Below are positions 48,801 to 63,100 of a DNA stretch of 64,000 bases, in pieces. Each line of letters begins with the position of its first letter. Positions within the stretch are counted from its first letter, which is position 1. The DNA is from Atrina japonica (lineage: Eukaryota > Mollusca > Bivalvia > Pterioida > Pinnidae): contig BROG01000477.1 in the NCBI GenBank assembly GCA_030159075.1, positions 186,001 through 250,000 on the forward strand. The letters are read 5' to 3'. The notes beneath the pieces are model-generated. The model was not told the DNA's origin, made no database searches, and saw nothing but the letters and a program-made list of their open reading frames with translations. Both the position numbers and the translations under genes were made by a program.

Positions 48801-50728
48801 GGTTTACAGAATGGAAGTGCGAAAAAGGAGGAGGAACCAAAAATTTTACAGAATGGAAGTGCTAAAAAAGAGGAGGAACTTAAAGATTTACAGAATGGAA
48901 GTGCTAAAAATGAGGAGGAACTTAAAAACGAACAGAATGGAATTTCAAAAATGGGAGAGTTTGAAGAACCTCCACTGATTGAAGCAGTAATGTCTTATAT
49001 TGGATATTTGGTCATCCTTGTAACAAGTCAATTACGGGTGCTTATACAGAAATATATCACCGGTTTTCCTGCACATTTGGTCGAACCACACGACACGGCA
49101 AGTACACGTGTACACAGAATAACTTGCATACAGCGGTCATTTCATATTGTATTTATCAAGCGAGTTCAATAATGTTAAAAGACGCGAGCCTTCAGACGAG
49201 TTTCATATCAATTTGTTGAACCACTCTGATGAATTCAAGATGGTATAACCACTTATGGAAGATTATATAGATCATATTACTAAATAGTTTAAAGAAATAT
49301 TTTGTTAACCACGCGTTTTTATTTGCATCAATCAGCTGCGGCCATACCATATACTGCAAAATACTGTATGCATTTATAAAAAAATTAAACACCCGGATAT
49401 GATACGTTTGATGCAAAACACTGTATACTCATAAGGATAATATGTCTTTAATATTTAGGACTTTCATCCTTTGGTTCCCATGAATGAAATTATTATTAGA
49501 TGGTGGTTATTTAGACGATGCACGGATGTCGAAGCCAGACCAGTGTGTAGTACTCCAGGAGCTGAAATGGAGCTCTTGGATCGTGTGACATATGATTACG
49601 GATGGAACCTCCAGTGAGTATTGATTTGTGTTTAATGGATTACGTAACAAATTATCAGATACAACAGTCAACATTTCATTTCTGAATAAACTCATAACTT
49701 CAAGAGTTGATCAAAATCCTATTTTATAAAATCTCATATCGCTAGGCTAAAGTTTATTTTTCATGAGGATGTAATAATTAAAACAATATAATCAGTGATA
49801 TTTTAATATTTGTTTGCGATTACTCTGTTTCACTAAATAAAATGTTGAGTTACCTGTTCAATAGTGGTTGTTGACCCCTCTGTACCAATTGTGACGAGGG
49901 TTTAATCCTCACTTATTTCATTTGAATTTAACTGTGGATTCACGTCACGGCGGGTGTGACAATTGTGATACGATGTATAAATTTTGATAATAAGCATATA
50001 TCTCGATTTCAGTATATAACAATAAATCCCTTTTCACACTAGTTACACGGGGACAGTCTCAAAAGTATTCAACATGGGATCGTACAATTATTTGGGATTT
50101 TCCCTGAACAAAGGCCAATGTTCAGATTCCGTTGAAAGAGTTGTCAACAACTTTGGAGTAGGCGTATGTGGCAGTCGACAAGAACTAGGTGTGTTGACTA
50201 TTAATTGATAATAACCTATTTTAATATTACAAATTTAATACCAAAGTTATAATTCTCAATAGAACCTTTAGCAGTAACTGCGGTCCAGTGACTTTGCCAG
50301 TCTTCCGGTTGGCAATATGATACAGATTCCCGGAAAATGACGTCAAGAAACAATCAGTTACTGTAACGACGTCTATGTTTTTCCAGGTATCTGTATCATT
50401 TTGCCAACCGGAAGACTAGCAAAGTCACAGGACCGTAGTTACTGCTTAAGGGTCTATATGATCCTTTCTGTCAACTGGATGATATATATTTTCTAAAGAG
50501 AAAGTTGTATCATACATTGCCAAATAATAAGGTCCATCAGTAGTCGTGGCAACGACCTAGTGGTAATAAATATTATAAACATAACTCCAAAGAATATATA
50601 TAAACATAACTCCAAAGAATATATATATATGTCATGGCAATATGTTTAAACAAACATTGGCCCGAAGAAAGTTGCATCCCAAAACGTCTCCAGAACATTG
50701 ATAAATTATTTATATCATTTAATGACAC

Positions 50729-50798
<70 letters not shown>

Positions 50799-51509
50799 GC
50801 GCGCGCGCACACACACACACACACACAGATATATATATATTCTCCGTTTGTTTACCGTGTTATGTTCTTATCATAACATGGGCCTCCGACCGAGTTTACA
50901 CCATAAAGTCTTTCACCTCTGGTCGACAGGAGTACAAGTCCCACTGGAACCTTGGCTGGTTTTGCTAGAAAGTTTGCCAGTTTACTGTGGTGGTCTCTTT
51001 CCGGGTACATTGTTGCCGGGTTCTCTCTTCCACCATTATGCTAGCCGCCACCATATACCTGTTGTTGACAGAATTCATAATTTACAAATTAGGTCGAAAA
51101 TAGTCCATCACATTTTGTTTAGATGATATGTCTTTTTACACGTTCAGTGAAGAACCTATCAAGTATTTAACCATAGCTTATGTCTTATACATGTTGAGTG
51201 ACAATCCTATCAAGTACAGTATTTAACCATCGCTTATGAGATGATCGTACGCTGCGTAAATTTAAAACACTAAGAATGAGTAGCAATATCTAATAATTTC
51301 GTTAAAGGTTACCTCAATATACAAAAAGAACTGGATGAATTAGTGGCGGAATTTCTGGGAGTAGAAGCAGCAATAACGATACCAATGGGATTTGCAACAA
51401 ACTCTATGAACATGCCAGCGCTTGTGGAACAGGTTATAACATATATTTAAATTAGATATAGCGCAACACACACACACACACACACACACATACACACACA
51501 CGCGCGCGC

Positions 51510-51603
<94 letters not shown>

Positions 51604-54027
51604 GTGTGTGTGTGTGTGTGTGTGTGTGTGTTGCATGGTGTGGAAAATTAGTTGTAGCTTTTAAGACACTTTTATTTCTTTTCCTTTTTCTTTACATAAT
51701 TCCATGCTGCCGCTTTATGTACCTTTTTCACTCATTCGTAACTCATTTTGTTTTAAGATTATACAGTTAGATCTATGTTCATTCAATTACGTAATTACCA
51801 AAACATAAGTAGATCTATATTCGTAATTATATTTCCTTACCTTACTACCTTGCGATCTGTGAAGGAGCAGATGGTTTGTCAGTTGACTTCCGGAAAGTTC
51901 CAGCTGCAACGAAGAGGGTATTTTACTATTTTTATTTTTTTCTGTCTCCTTCTGTAACTAACTTCCGGAAGGACGGTGATCTCTTCCTGTTTACATTGTA
52001 ACCGGGTCCATCAGCAACTTGCCGGCAAAACAAGACAAAAAGAGGTAACTATAATCCTTCTCTCCATATGTATACGTACTGACAAAAATATTTAAGTCTG
52101 GCATAGTTACATTTATCTGTAACTTTTGGAAAGGTTCTCAATTCTTTTGCAGGGATGTTTGATTTTGAGTGACGAACTGAATCATGCTTCATTGGTAATT
52201 GGTTGTCGTCTGTCTGGGGCAACGATCAGGACATTTAAACACAATTGTGAGCTTATTTTAATGGCGGGGTCGTGTTGGGGGTTTCGTGACCATTGTGCTT
52301 TAAAAAAAATGAACTGAACTCTAAATAGCGAATGTTGGCGACCCGTTGGAACCTAAGCAGATTTGATTTGAATGCTTGCCTTTTCCTTTGAATACTGTTA
52401 ACATGGATATTTTCAATCTCATGTAATTTTCCCATTACCGTCCTTATATGAGATGATGAATTTAAAATGAAAGTGAAATTTAAAAGTTGAATAAACGAAA
52501 CGCAAACATACATATCATCCATGATGCTATGATTACTAAAGGGTTGAATTGTTTTGTCGTAAAAGTGCGAAATTATCCCCTCCGTCGGCTTCCACCATAT
52601 AATTGAAAAATTTAGTGTGATGAAAGAAAACAGGCACATTACTTAAAATACTTGACGTTCGTGCATATCTTTTATAATTATCTCTATCTGCAAAACTCTG
52701 TCTGTCTATCGATCGATCTATCCATCCATCCAGCCAGCCTGCAGTCAGCCAGTCCTTCATCGATTTATCTATCTATCTATCTATCTATCAACTATCTTCA
52801 TTAAGGTGTTGAGGACTTAGAAATGAAACTGAGAGAGGCTATTGTGAAACAACAACCAGGTACTCACAGACCATGGAAGAAGATCCTTATTGTTGTTGAG
52901 GGTATATACAGGTAAGTCTGACACTGATACACTGTATTACTGCAGTTGATATTATCGATTATATCCACATACAACTATATACATTTATAAGCAGAAATAA
53001 TTTCCTATAGAGAATTCTATATGTTACAAAACTAAAATGTTTTAAGTTTGGAATATTGTCCGATTCACATTAGATGGCGGGGCTGAGTAACCTTTTTGAT
53101 TGTCATATGAATGATTTCACTCACTTTTCGGTTGTGACAAGCTGCACGGGAAAAACGTTTTATTCCTCACTGGATATTGAATTATGTATGGTGACAGGTA
53201 GGACAATATGATTTTAATGTTACGCTTTATTACCTAGAATTTAAACTTGTTAAGGTCAAGAAAGGGTTCACAAGATTCCACCCCGCCAAGTTATATGGAT
53301 TGTACCATAATTGTCGCTAAATGTCTCTCCTCTTACTTCTACATTGTATCCTACTGCTTCACAGAAAAAAATATTGTCATTGGAATTTCGGGCACTAGCT
53401 GATCAATTTATGGTAAAGTGATATTTCGTACAGGTAGTACTGTTAGGTAAATCAATTAGGACCTTCAAACTAAGATAGTGATTTTCTCCAGTGGTAAGTC
53501 TTTGATTTGAATGATGTGATGTTTTACGCCACACTCAACAAATTTCAGTAATATTTTGGCGGCCAGTTCTTAATGTTTGAGAGAATCTAGTTGCAATGTA
53601 CCCGGGAAGAGACCACTGATCTGATCTTTCGCAAGTAAACTGGCAAACTCTCGAAAATACTCTTAGAGTGATTCGACAATACCTTACGACAAATTATATT
53701 TACAAATGGTCTCAACATAAAGAACAATTACGAATCCCAAACGGTATAGGACCAGGTTTCCAGAAGGAGTCAGTGTCCCCTGCTAGCATACCACACCCAT
53801 CGCAAATGTTACATGGAAACCTCTCGAGTTCGGTGAAAAGGTCAAGTTAGATGAAAATGTCATCAGTTTTACTGTATATGGTCATGCTCCAGAATACTAT
53901 CTAACGTTCCTGAGAGGGGGACTTCATATTGTTTAACAAGTTCCACGTTTCGACCATTAAAATCCCTAAAAATACGTTGGGAATTATTAATTTGAAAAAA
54001 TTACATATATGTATATAGATCGAATAT

Positions 54028-54109
<82 letters not shown>

Positions 54110-57100
54110 CATGGAAGGAACAATCCTGCGGTTGCCGGAAATAGTTGCTTTAAAGAAAAGGTACAAGGCCTATCTTTATGTAGACGAGGCTCACAGTGTT
54201 GGCGCTCTTGGTCCCGAGGGAAAGGGAGTAGTAGATTTCTTTGGCTTAGATCCAAAAGATATAGACATATTGATGGGCACATTCACTAAAAGCTTTGGAT
54301 CCATGGGTGGATACATAGCCGGATCTAAGGTAAGTAGTATACGGCTTTTCCGTCCCTCCTTCACCTGTTTATGTTGCAGTTCATGTGCACATTCTGTAAT
54401 TCACCTTCCGGCTCACTTATACACTTTGTTATTCAACTGTGAATCTTGCTTTTCATATAGACTTAGTATTTATATGAACAACCTAATTAATGTTCGTTGT
54501 ACATTTAGTTATTCCCACTTATTCACTCGTGCACATTGCTATTGACTTAATTAATTCACGTATATACTTTGATACACTCTATTTGTTTGTCCTTATTGTG
54601 ATTCACTATACATATTGTTATTCACTTTACATATTGTTATTCACTGTACACTTTGCTATTCATCAGTATATGTTGCAATTCACTCATACATTAGGTCATT
54701 TACGACCTTGCTACCCACTCTGAAAATGGCTATACTCTTGTCCATCTTGCTGTTATTTAATAATACGTATTCATAAGACCGTCGCGTTTTTATTTACTTT
54801 TTAAGTAAAAAAAAGACGGTGTAACTTCTATTCAAAAATTTAAATAGCAGTCAGCTAATAATTCAACGGCTTCAGACTGAAACCACTCTTGTTTCTTATT
54901 TCTGTTCACAGCATTACTCTAATCTTGAATGAACCCTTGCATTATTTCTTCAACCAGTTACATCCGGGTATTATTTTATTTTTGAATTTTCATCTGCCTC
55001 AGAGACTGATCAACCACCTCAGACTTAAGTCACACGCCGCAATCTATTCCCCTACCATGGCCCCTTGCACCATACAACAGGTCCTCTTTACGATGAGAAC
55101 CATCATGGGAAGGCATGGGGGAAGGGAAGGTAAGTTTAAATGTTATTTCGCTGTCTAAAATATAGAATTTCTTGTTCAATAGCTGCTAAACACTCTATAC
55201 AAAACGTGACCAGACCAGGCCACACCCCTTCTTTTGGTCTGGGTCTCACTCTGGGAATCATGGTTAGTGTGATTGATTGACATATAATCTTTACTCAACT
55301 GTGACACCTGATCTCACCTCTGAATTATCTTGAAGATTTTACGTGGATAACTATGATTTGTATTTGCGAGTCAGGTAAAACTTAATGCTAGGAGGATTTA
55401 AATTAGGGAATATGTCAGTTCAACGCCTAAATCAAAAGAGGTGGAGATAATATAACTGAAACATTGATGAGTGAGGCGATGAAAATCCGTAAATCAAACT
55501 ACATTTCTCCATGCAATAAACATATCTGATGCCTTTTTGCATTAACCATCTATGTAAATTAACGTGTACATGTATTTGACTTTGCATTTACATTGACAAT
55601 TAAATGCTACATTTTATATATGTAAATAGGGTTGTTGTCCCTTTATTGTATATTTAACTTCTACTGCCATCTTAGCTACGTGAAATAGCAAGTGAAATGG
55701 TGCTATTGTTCCTTGTCATACTTGTTTGTTTGGTTTCGTACTTATTACCTTGTATGATGATAAACAAATTCGGTGAGGGTGAGAAAACATGCAGATTACA
55801 GATACACAAAAATTACAGAATTACAGAAAGTATAAATCTTTAGTATGTCCGGTCAAACACGGTCCTCTAGAAAAATCCAGATGTGGGATCAGGTGCCATG
55901 GAGGAGTCACACCTTCCACGAGTACAGAGTCAAATTCAAATAAAATAAGGAACAAATTCTCGCCACAATTGGTACAGACGACTATCGAACAGGAAACTCA
56001 ACATTTCATTAAGTGACACATAGTAATTGCCAACAAGGTCATTATCAAAATGTCAAGTACTCAAAAGTGAGTATTTGGTACTGCTTTATGCTTATTTGAG
56101 CAGTACTGTGATAAACATCAGTATTCTCATTCAATTTCTTTTTATATTCGAGGATCAATTTTCGACGAGCCTACCTAACATATACTAGTAGTTCGTATCA
56201 CAAAGATAATAAGGAATCGCGTTTGATGTCAACGTTCCGCAAATTTTACGGTCGGTATGATATATTTGTTTGCGACTACTGTTTTACTAAGTGAAATGTT
56301 GAGTTACCTGTTCGGTGGCGGTAGTTGAGAAGTCTGTATCAATTATGATAAGGATTCGTTCCTCACGTGTTTCATTTTAATTTGACTGGACTCACGGCGG
56401 GTGTGACCAGTCGACAGGGGATCTTTACTCCTCCATGGCACCTGATCCCACCTCTTTATTTCAAGAGGTCCCGTGTTTGTCCATTTTATACCAGATTTGT
56501 ACCTATATCCTGGACATCCTAGTGATTTATACCTTGGTATCTGAGACTTTTTATGTTTAAAGTTGACAATTTGTAAAACTTATGGTCAATGTAAGTACAT
56601 AAACATGTTTTCTTTCTAAGATATTGAATTACTTCTTTGATAATGAGGGTTGAAACTTTTATTCCGATAGAAACAAGAGATACGTTTTGATCTCTGATTA
56701 AACAATTCATGGCTTTTGTTTGACCAATCGGAAGGGACACTTCTATCACCGAGCTGTGGTGATAAAGAATTGTATCTGTGGTCCTTGAACGTAATCTGAA
56801 ATGTGGACAGGAGACGGTATGAAGTTTTACGTCTTTATTGTTTGAAGTCCGATGCAGAAGTCATCGGGCTTTGGCGGATAGCGTCCCCTGTCCAGTCAAC
56901 GCGCATTGTTTGTGATTAAAATGTGAGAAAAGCCATTACCTGAGTAAATGACATCAAAAAGAAAAATGTTCTTGTAGTATTACCTATTTACTTAGAGGAA
57001 ACGGCAAATTGAATAGGTAGAAGTTAGTTTATCTAACAAATAGATTTCAGCACTTCGGCTTCATTGACACTAATTCAGTAATTGTTAATTTTTTACTAAG

Positions 57101-60100
57101 AAGGAAATTGTCACTAAGACTAAGTTCTAGGTATTGTACTAAAATATTTACTTGGCGAAAGAAATGTGACTTAAGCTTGAGTAAATACAAATATAACACT
57201 AAAAGAATAAAACCTTAATAGAATTTGTGAGAACGTATCTCTAAATTTGGAAAATAAGTTTTTGTATAGAACTTCAGTGAAATATAAAAATAAATTTGTT
57301 AATTATATGTAATAAGAATTATGATATTCACTGACATTGGAATATGAAATTGTTTATGAAATTTCCCAAAAACAGTTTTTATAAAAATTAAAATTAATAA
57401 ATATATGTCATGTAATATGACCCGTGATAATTCCCTCCTGGTTGGGAAAATCTTTGTCCTCAAAGATAAAAATTATTGGACATGGTATGAAAATAAAATA
57501 AAATGACACACTTTGGTACAACAGAGTACAAGTGCTGCTTTGTATTATGACAATGAAATTGGTATTGACAAAATAAAAAGTACATAAAAAAAAAAAAAAA
57601 TGTGCACAAAACTCAAAAATGTATATACACACACCATTGTGATAATGGTAAGAAAGTGAGTAAGACAATGAAAAATAAGCTTGAAAAAGTAACAAGTTTG
57701 ACAACATATATACAAGTAAAATGAAGCAAGATAAAAAGTTTTGCTCTCACATAAGTACAAATGTACACTCACAGTCACTGTAAGTCATGCCAATGATTTG
57801 TGGGAATGAATGCCCTGTGGTTTTGAAAAATATTCTAAAAGGTTAGTTTAACAGTTTAAAGTATTGATGGTGAGATAACAAAAAATAAGCTGTATATGGA
57901 TGACATATGATATTTTGAATGCGCCTTGCCTTCAGTGGTGAGATGAGCTTGGTAGTTGAGATTAAGACGGACTGATTAGTATGTACATTAGTAATATTAA
58001 ATGGAGTGCACTGTATAGTAATGTAATGGAATATAAGGTAAGATCGGGTAATGTTAATAGAGGTAATCTCCTGCGGTGGTTGAATGGTCCAGTTATTAGG
58101 GCATAAAGGTAATGTTATCAGGTTTACAAGTACGCATGCCGGTCCGGAGGTAATTTCAAGATGCAGAGTAGTTTTGTGCGAAATTTTAGTTAAAAAGACT
58201 ATTACAAAGATGGTGCAGAGTACTGTTATTGATACATATGGTAGAGGTGTTGTGAAGGAGGCATAATGTTATCTGTGATGGTTTGGGAGTTAGGAGTTAC
58301 TGGGTCTTGATTATATATAAAAGACAGTGAAGGTTTTGGAGTTAAAAGGCCGTTAGCAGACTGCCTGATGGATGAGTAATCCTGGCAAGATAAGTGTTTT
58401 GATCTTGTAACATGACCATAAACTGAAAATAAATCCAAAGAATGCTAAGGATGTAGCAATGATGGCAATAATTCCACTTATGTCTGGCCATGAGTCAATG
58501 GTAAAATCAACTTGACCAGCAAGCATTGATTCTGATAGTGTTTGGAAAACAGTACCATCCTTTTTCATCGCTTTTGCAATTCGCTTAAGACTCAGATGTT
58601 GCTGCTTGTCATTTGCCAAGTACTGGGAAAAAGAGTGATTGTATTTATTAAAGGTTGGGATTTGGAGATGAACAAACTCATCAAATATAGTATCACCAAA
58701 AATGGTTGAATGTGAGTCTTTACTGAAAAATTGTTGTAACAAGGCCAAGTTCACTGGATGTAGAACAGTAATACGTCCAGTATCGTTGTGACATTTTCCC
58801 AAGCGAGGTGGTTGATAGAGGTTATCCGAAGTCAATGAACACTGACATGGAAGTTTCATAACACAGAAAGAGCAACCTTTCACAATTTTCTGTCCATCTG
58901 AGCAATCTAAAGAAAGTATGGGCGTTTGATAAAGTAGAGTATGAGATGGTGAAATTTCCATAATGGATGGTGACAGAGTATTCACCAAATAACGAAAATC
59001 ACACAGATTGTGAACAACTTCTTTCTGATTGTAGAAAATGGCAGAAAGACACGTAGGTGATGCTGATGCTGTGAGAGGAATATTAAATGAGCAGAATAAA
59101 GTATTAGTTCCAAGACATTGAGTTACTCTTGATGCAGATAACGTGGCAAAATGTTGATTGTCTGCAGTATGTAAGAAGTAGTCTGGCATGTCCATGAGTT
59201 GAGTTGCATGAGTTGAGGTAGCATTGACTGGAACTGGGAAAGTGTGCACTTTGAAAAGAGAAATAGGACGTTGAAAAGGAGAAATCGGAATCTTGAGGGA
59301 TATGTATAGGTGTGAATGTTTTCTTGTGTACAGGAAATCTCCAAAGGAATAAAAGTAAACCGGATCTTTGTGAATGATATTGAATTGAGGATATTTGGCA
59401 TCAATAATACTTTGTATTTGGTTGATTGATGACGTTAAAGCATGAGGTGATAACAAGAATGGGGATAGTTTTCCTTTTACCAGGTCATGGATTCCTAGTT
59501 TGAGGTGTTCTAACTCTTTCTCTAGATAAGCTGATACATTTACTTGTTTGATGATCATATCACCAAGAAGAACAAATTCATGTTGTACAGCATCAATTGA
59601 GTGTTGAGCCAACTTATTTAAGGCAATCGCATCATTGTGATTTTGTTTAATGGCATTCATTACGTTGTTGAAACGACTATCGACAGTGGCAATAAATGAT
59701 GACAGGTGTTCGTCTTGTAGGGACATTGCTTTGGCGAGTTTGATGTTGTTGTTATTGAGAGCTTGCATGTGTTGTTTCAAAATATTGATATCGTCTGAGG
59801 TGGCTGTGCCAAATAGTGACTTTGAAATTTGTCCCACAAAGTCAAAGAGTCCACGTTTAGATCGTGATGATTGAACGAATTGTTGAGCCAATGGTTTGAT
59901 TGACGAAGGTATTAGTTGATAAATCTTGTGTACCGTTGTGTTAAACTCGCATTCAGGCAGCTGGTTTAACCCTAAAACCAAGCAAATGTGCATTTGCATT
60001 GCCCAAAGTAAAGTACCTGGGACATGTGTTAACCAAAGATGGAATCGAGGTTGATGTTTCAAAGACAGCTGCAGTACAGTCCTTCCCAATACCAAAGAAC

Positions 60101-63100
60101 CAAAAAGAACTACGTTCATTTCTGGGACTCTGCAACTATTATAGAAAATTTGTTAAAGGATACAGCAAAATCACAAATCCTTTAACAAACTTGCTATCTA
60201 AGGATACATCATACATATGGTCACCAGAGTGTCAAACAGCATTTGACAGATTGAAAACAGCACTGACAACACCACCAGTACTAGCATACCCAGATCATAA
60301 CAGAGCATTTTCCTTAACGACAGATGCATCTGGCACAGCCATTGGATATATCCTTGGACAAAAAGACATCACAGGTAAAGAACGAGTCATTGCTTATGGT
60401 GGACGTTCCTTAAATACACATGAACGCAAGTACCCAGTATCTGAACGCGAAGGACTAGCCATCATTGAAGGTATAAAGGCTTACCACGTTTACCTAGCCA
60501 GCCGGCCATTTACAATTTTCACAGACCATGCCGCACTGAAGCGCTAAACAACATCAAACAGTCTACAGGCAGACTTGCTAGGTGGGCAGTTTTACTCCAA
60601 GGTTACAGATATGAAATACAATACAAAGCTGGTAAGAAGAATGATGTTGCTGATGCACTATCCAGACGGCAGTACCCTGTCACTCCGGACTCTGTAAAAG
60701 AACCAGAAGATGACATCCCCTCACCTGACGTCAGTTCTTTTGAGTCTAATACTGGAACGTTTGAAACTACTTTCTATTACGACAACTCACCACTATCTAT
60801 TTCAACTCCAACTGTCAACTCTATAAACAACATTGAAACCCTTCCCTCTATCTCTCAACAACAGAGTGCTTGCCCAGATTTCGCAAACCTTTACAAATAC
60901 TTCTCAAACAACGAATTACCAGAAGACAAAACACTACATGACAAACTTCTCAGTGAATCAAACTTCTATGTCATCCTTGATAATGTCCTTTATCATTATT
61001 ACCAGCCACGATCAAAGAGATCCAGACACCCAGACAAATTTATCAGACAATTAGCCGTACCTCGTTGCCTTAGAGAAGATGTTCTGCGTTCCTATCACGA
61101 TAGCATTGCTGGAGGAGATTTTGGTAGTTTTTGACACTCTAGCAACTCCAGTGTTTGTATCAATTGTAAAAGCAGTATGGTCAACTGGATCTCGAAGGTA
61201 AAGTGTGTTGTTCTCTGCATTGAAAATGCCATGATTTGCATTGAGAAAGTCGAGGCCTAGAATGAGATGATGATGAAAAGAGTGAAATACATGAAATGTG
61301 TGAGAAATAACAGGTCCATGAAAGGAGATAGGGAGGGATAGAGCACCAAGACTAGGATGTCTTTCACCACGAACAGCCACAGCATCTCTAACATTAGATG
61401 GATCTAGTTGATCAGGTTTGATACCTAATTTAGGTATGAGATCAGAACTTGCACAGGATATACTTGCTCCTGTGTCCACTAATGCATTTACAGAGTAACC
61501 GTAAATAGAAACAGCAACAGTATTTTTCTCCACAGGCATAAGTAAACTAACATTTTGTGAACGAGGTTCAGGTTGGGGTGTGTTAGGTTTTACTTTTGGT
61601 TTGTTAGTTGGTTTGGGGTTATTTTTGTGAGAAGGCATTTTGTTAGCAACTGGTGCAGTGGAAACTATTGCTGGAGAGGTGACTTTAGTTATGTGCCTAT
61701 CCTTGCTAGGGATAGGCGCGAATCCCTAACTTGAGTTATTTGTGTTAGACATTTGTTTGGGTTTATAATATCTTTGCTTCTTAAAACAGACATCCTCATT
61801 ATGATGCCACTTAAAACAATAACCACATTTAGTATTAAATGCAGGGCATGATGTTCTAATTTGGCACGACTTACCGCAACCTATACAGGTTTCTTGGTCC
61901 TGTTGTCTGTCTCTGCCGAACTGTCTTTGTTGCTGCCTTGGATAGTTTGGCTGTCTTGATTGTGAGTAATTGTGTGGCGGTCTTGGACGAGGAGGGTAGT
62001 TGTGTGAATGTCCGTGGTCCTGTCTTTGCGTTTGTCTGTACGTGTCATGTATGGCATTGATTTCCGCTTTCATGCTATTCTTCAGCTCTGTTAAGTGTGA
62101 CGATAGCATGGTACAGAGGTTGGTAACTTCTGGATCTTTTGTTTGTACATGGTCTGGCAGGTCCGTGCTCATTTCGAGTTTAGCCTGAGACACGGCTTTC
62201 CGTAACTCTTGAAATGTCAACGGTTCCTTTGCTAGTACTTTACCCTTTATCTTAGGGAGCAGTCCCGCTGCCGTTGCTTGAACCTTGTAATGCTCATCAA
62301 TGGAATGCCCTAGACCCATGGTTTCAGCTCTCTCGATGTAAACATCTGTCGGTTCTTCGACCTGTTGTCGAATGCCCATAAGCGGCATTCCATATGTTTT
62401 CGGCTGGAACCTCTCTCTTAGTAGTTTTTTGAAGTCTGTGACTGATGTACATGGTGGCTGCAAAGTTTGGTACCAGCACTGCCATCTAAAGCACATGGCA
62501 ACAGGTCCAGCACTTGTTTGTCTGTGTATTTATTGAATTTCTGCCATGCTTCTAGTTTCGACAGCCAGATAACAGGAGCCTCATAGCCATTGAACTTTGG
62601 TAAGAATGACAGTGCCATGGCAAAATCTGACAGCTGTTCTTGGGTTTCTTCTAAATCTGTGTTAGTGCTTGTGCTAGCTTGCATCTGAGGTGTGGAGACT
62701 GTGTCGGTTTCTTGACTTTCTGAAGTCTCTGTGGTGCTTGAATGGCTTCTGGTCTGGATTTTGTAGTTCCAAGGTTGGTGTTTTTTCATCTGCCTGTTTT
62801 GGTTCTCCACCAATTTATCACCGAGCTGTGGTGATAAAGAATTGTATCTGTGGTCCTTGAACGTAATCTGAAATGTGGACAGGAGACGATATGAAGTTTT
62901 ACGTCTTTATTGTTTGAAGTCCGATGCAGAAGTCATCGGGCTTTGGCGGATAGCGTCCCCTGTCCAGTCAACGCGCATTGTTTGTCAACAAAAAGGATTA
63001 AAATGTGAGAAAAGCCATTACCTGAGTAAATGACATCAAAAAGAAAAATGTTCTTGTAGTATTACCTATTTACTTAGAGGAAACGGCAAATGGAATAGGT

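Noticed and set aside
53668..53850. 60-codon frame in an intron of copy B
   Set aside because: It overlaps SINE family 2 sequence and has no counterpart in copy A.
59960..60119. N-terminal part of the long 588-codon env frame
   Set aside because: It is antisense to the inverted RT fragment; env proper begins at the junction near 59960.
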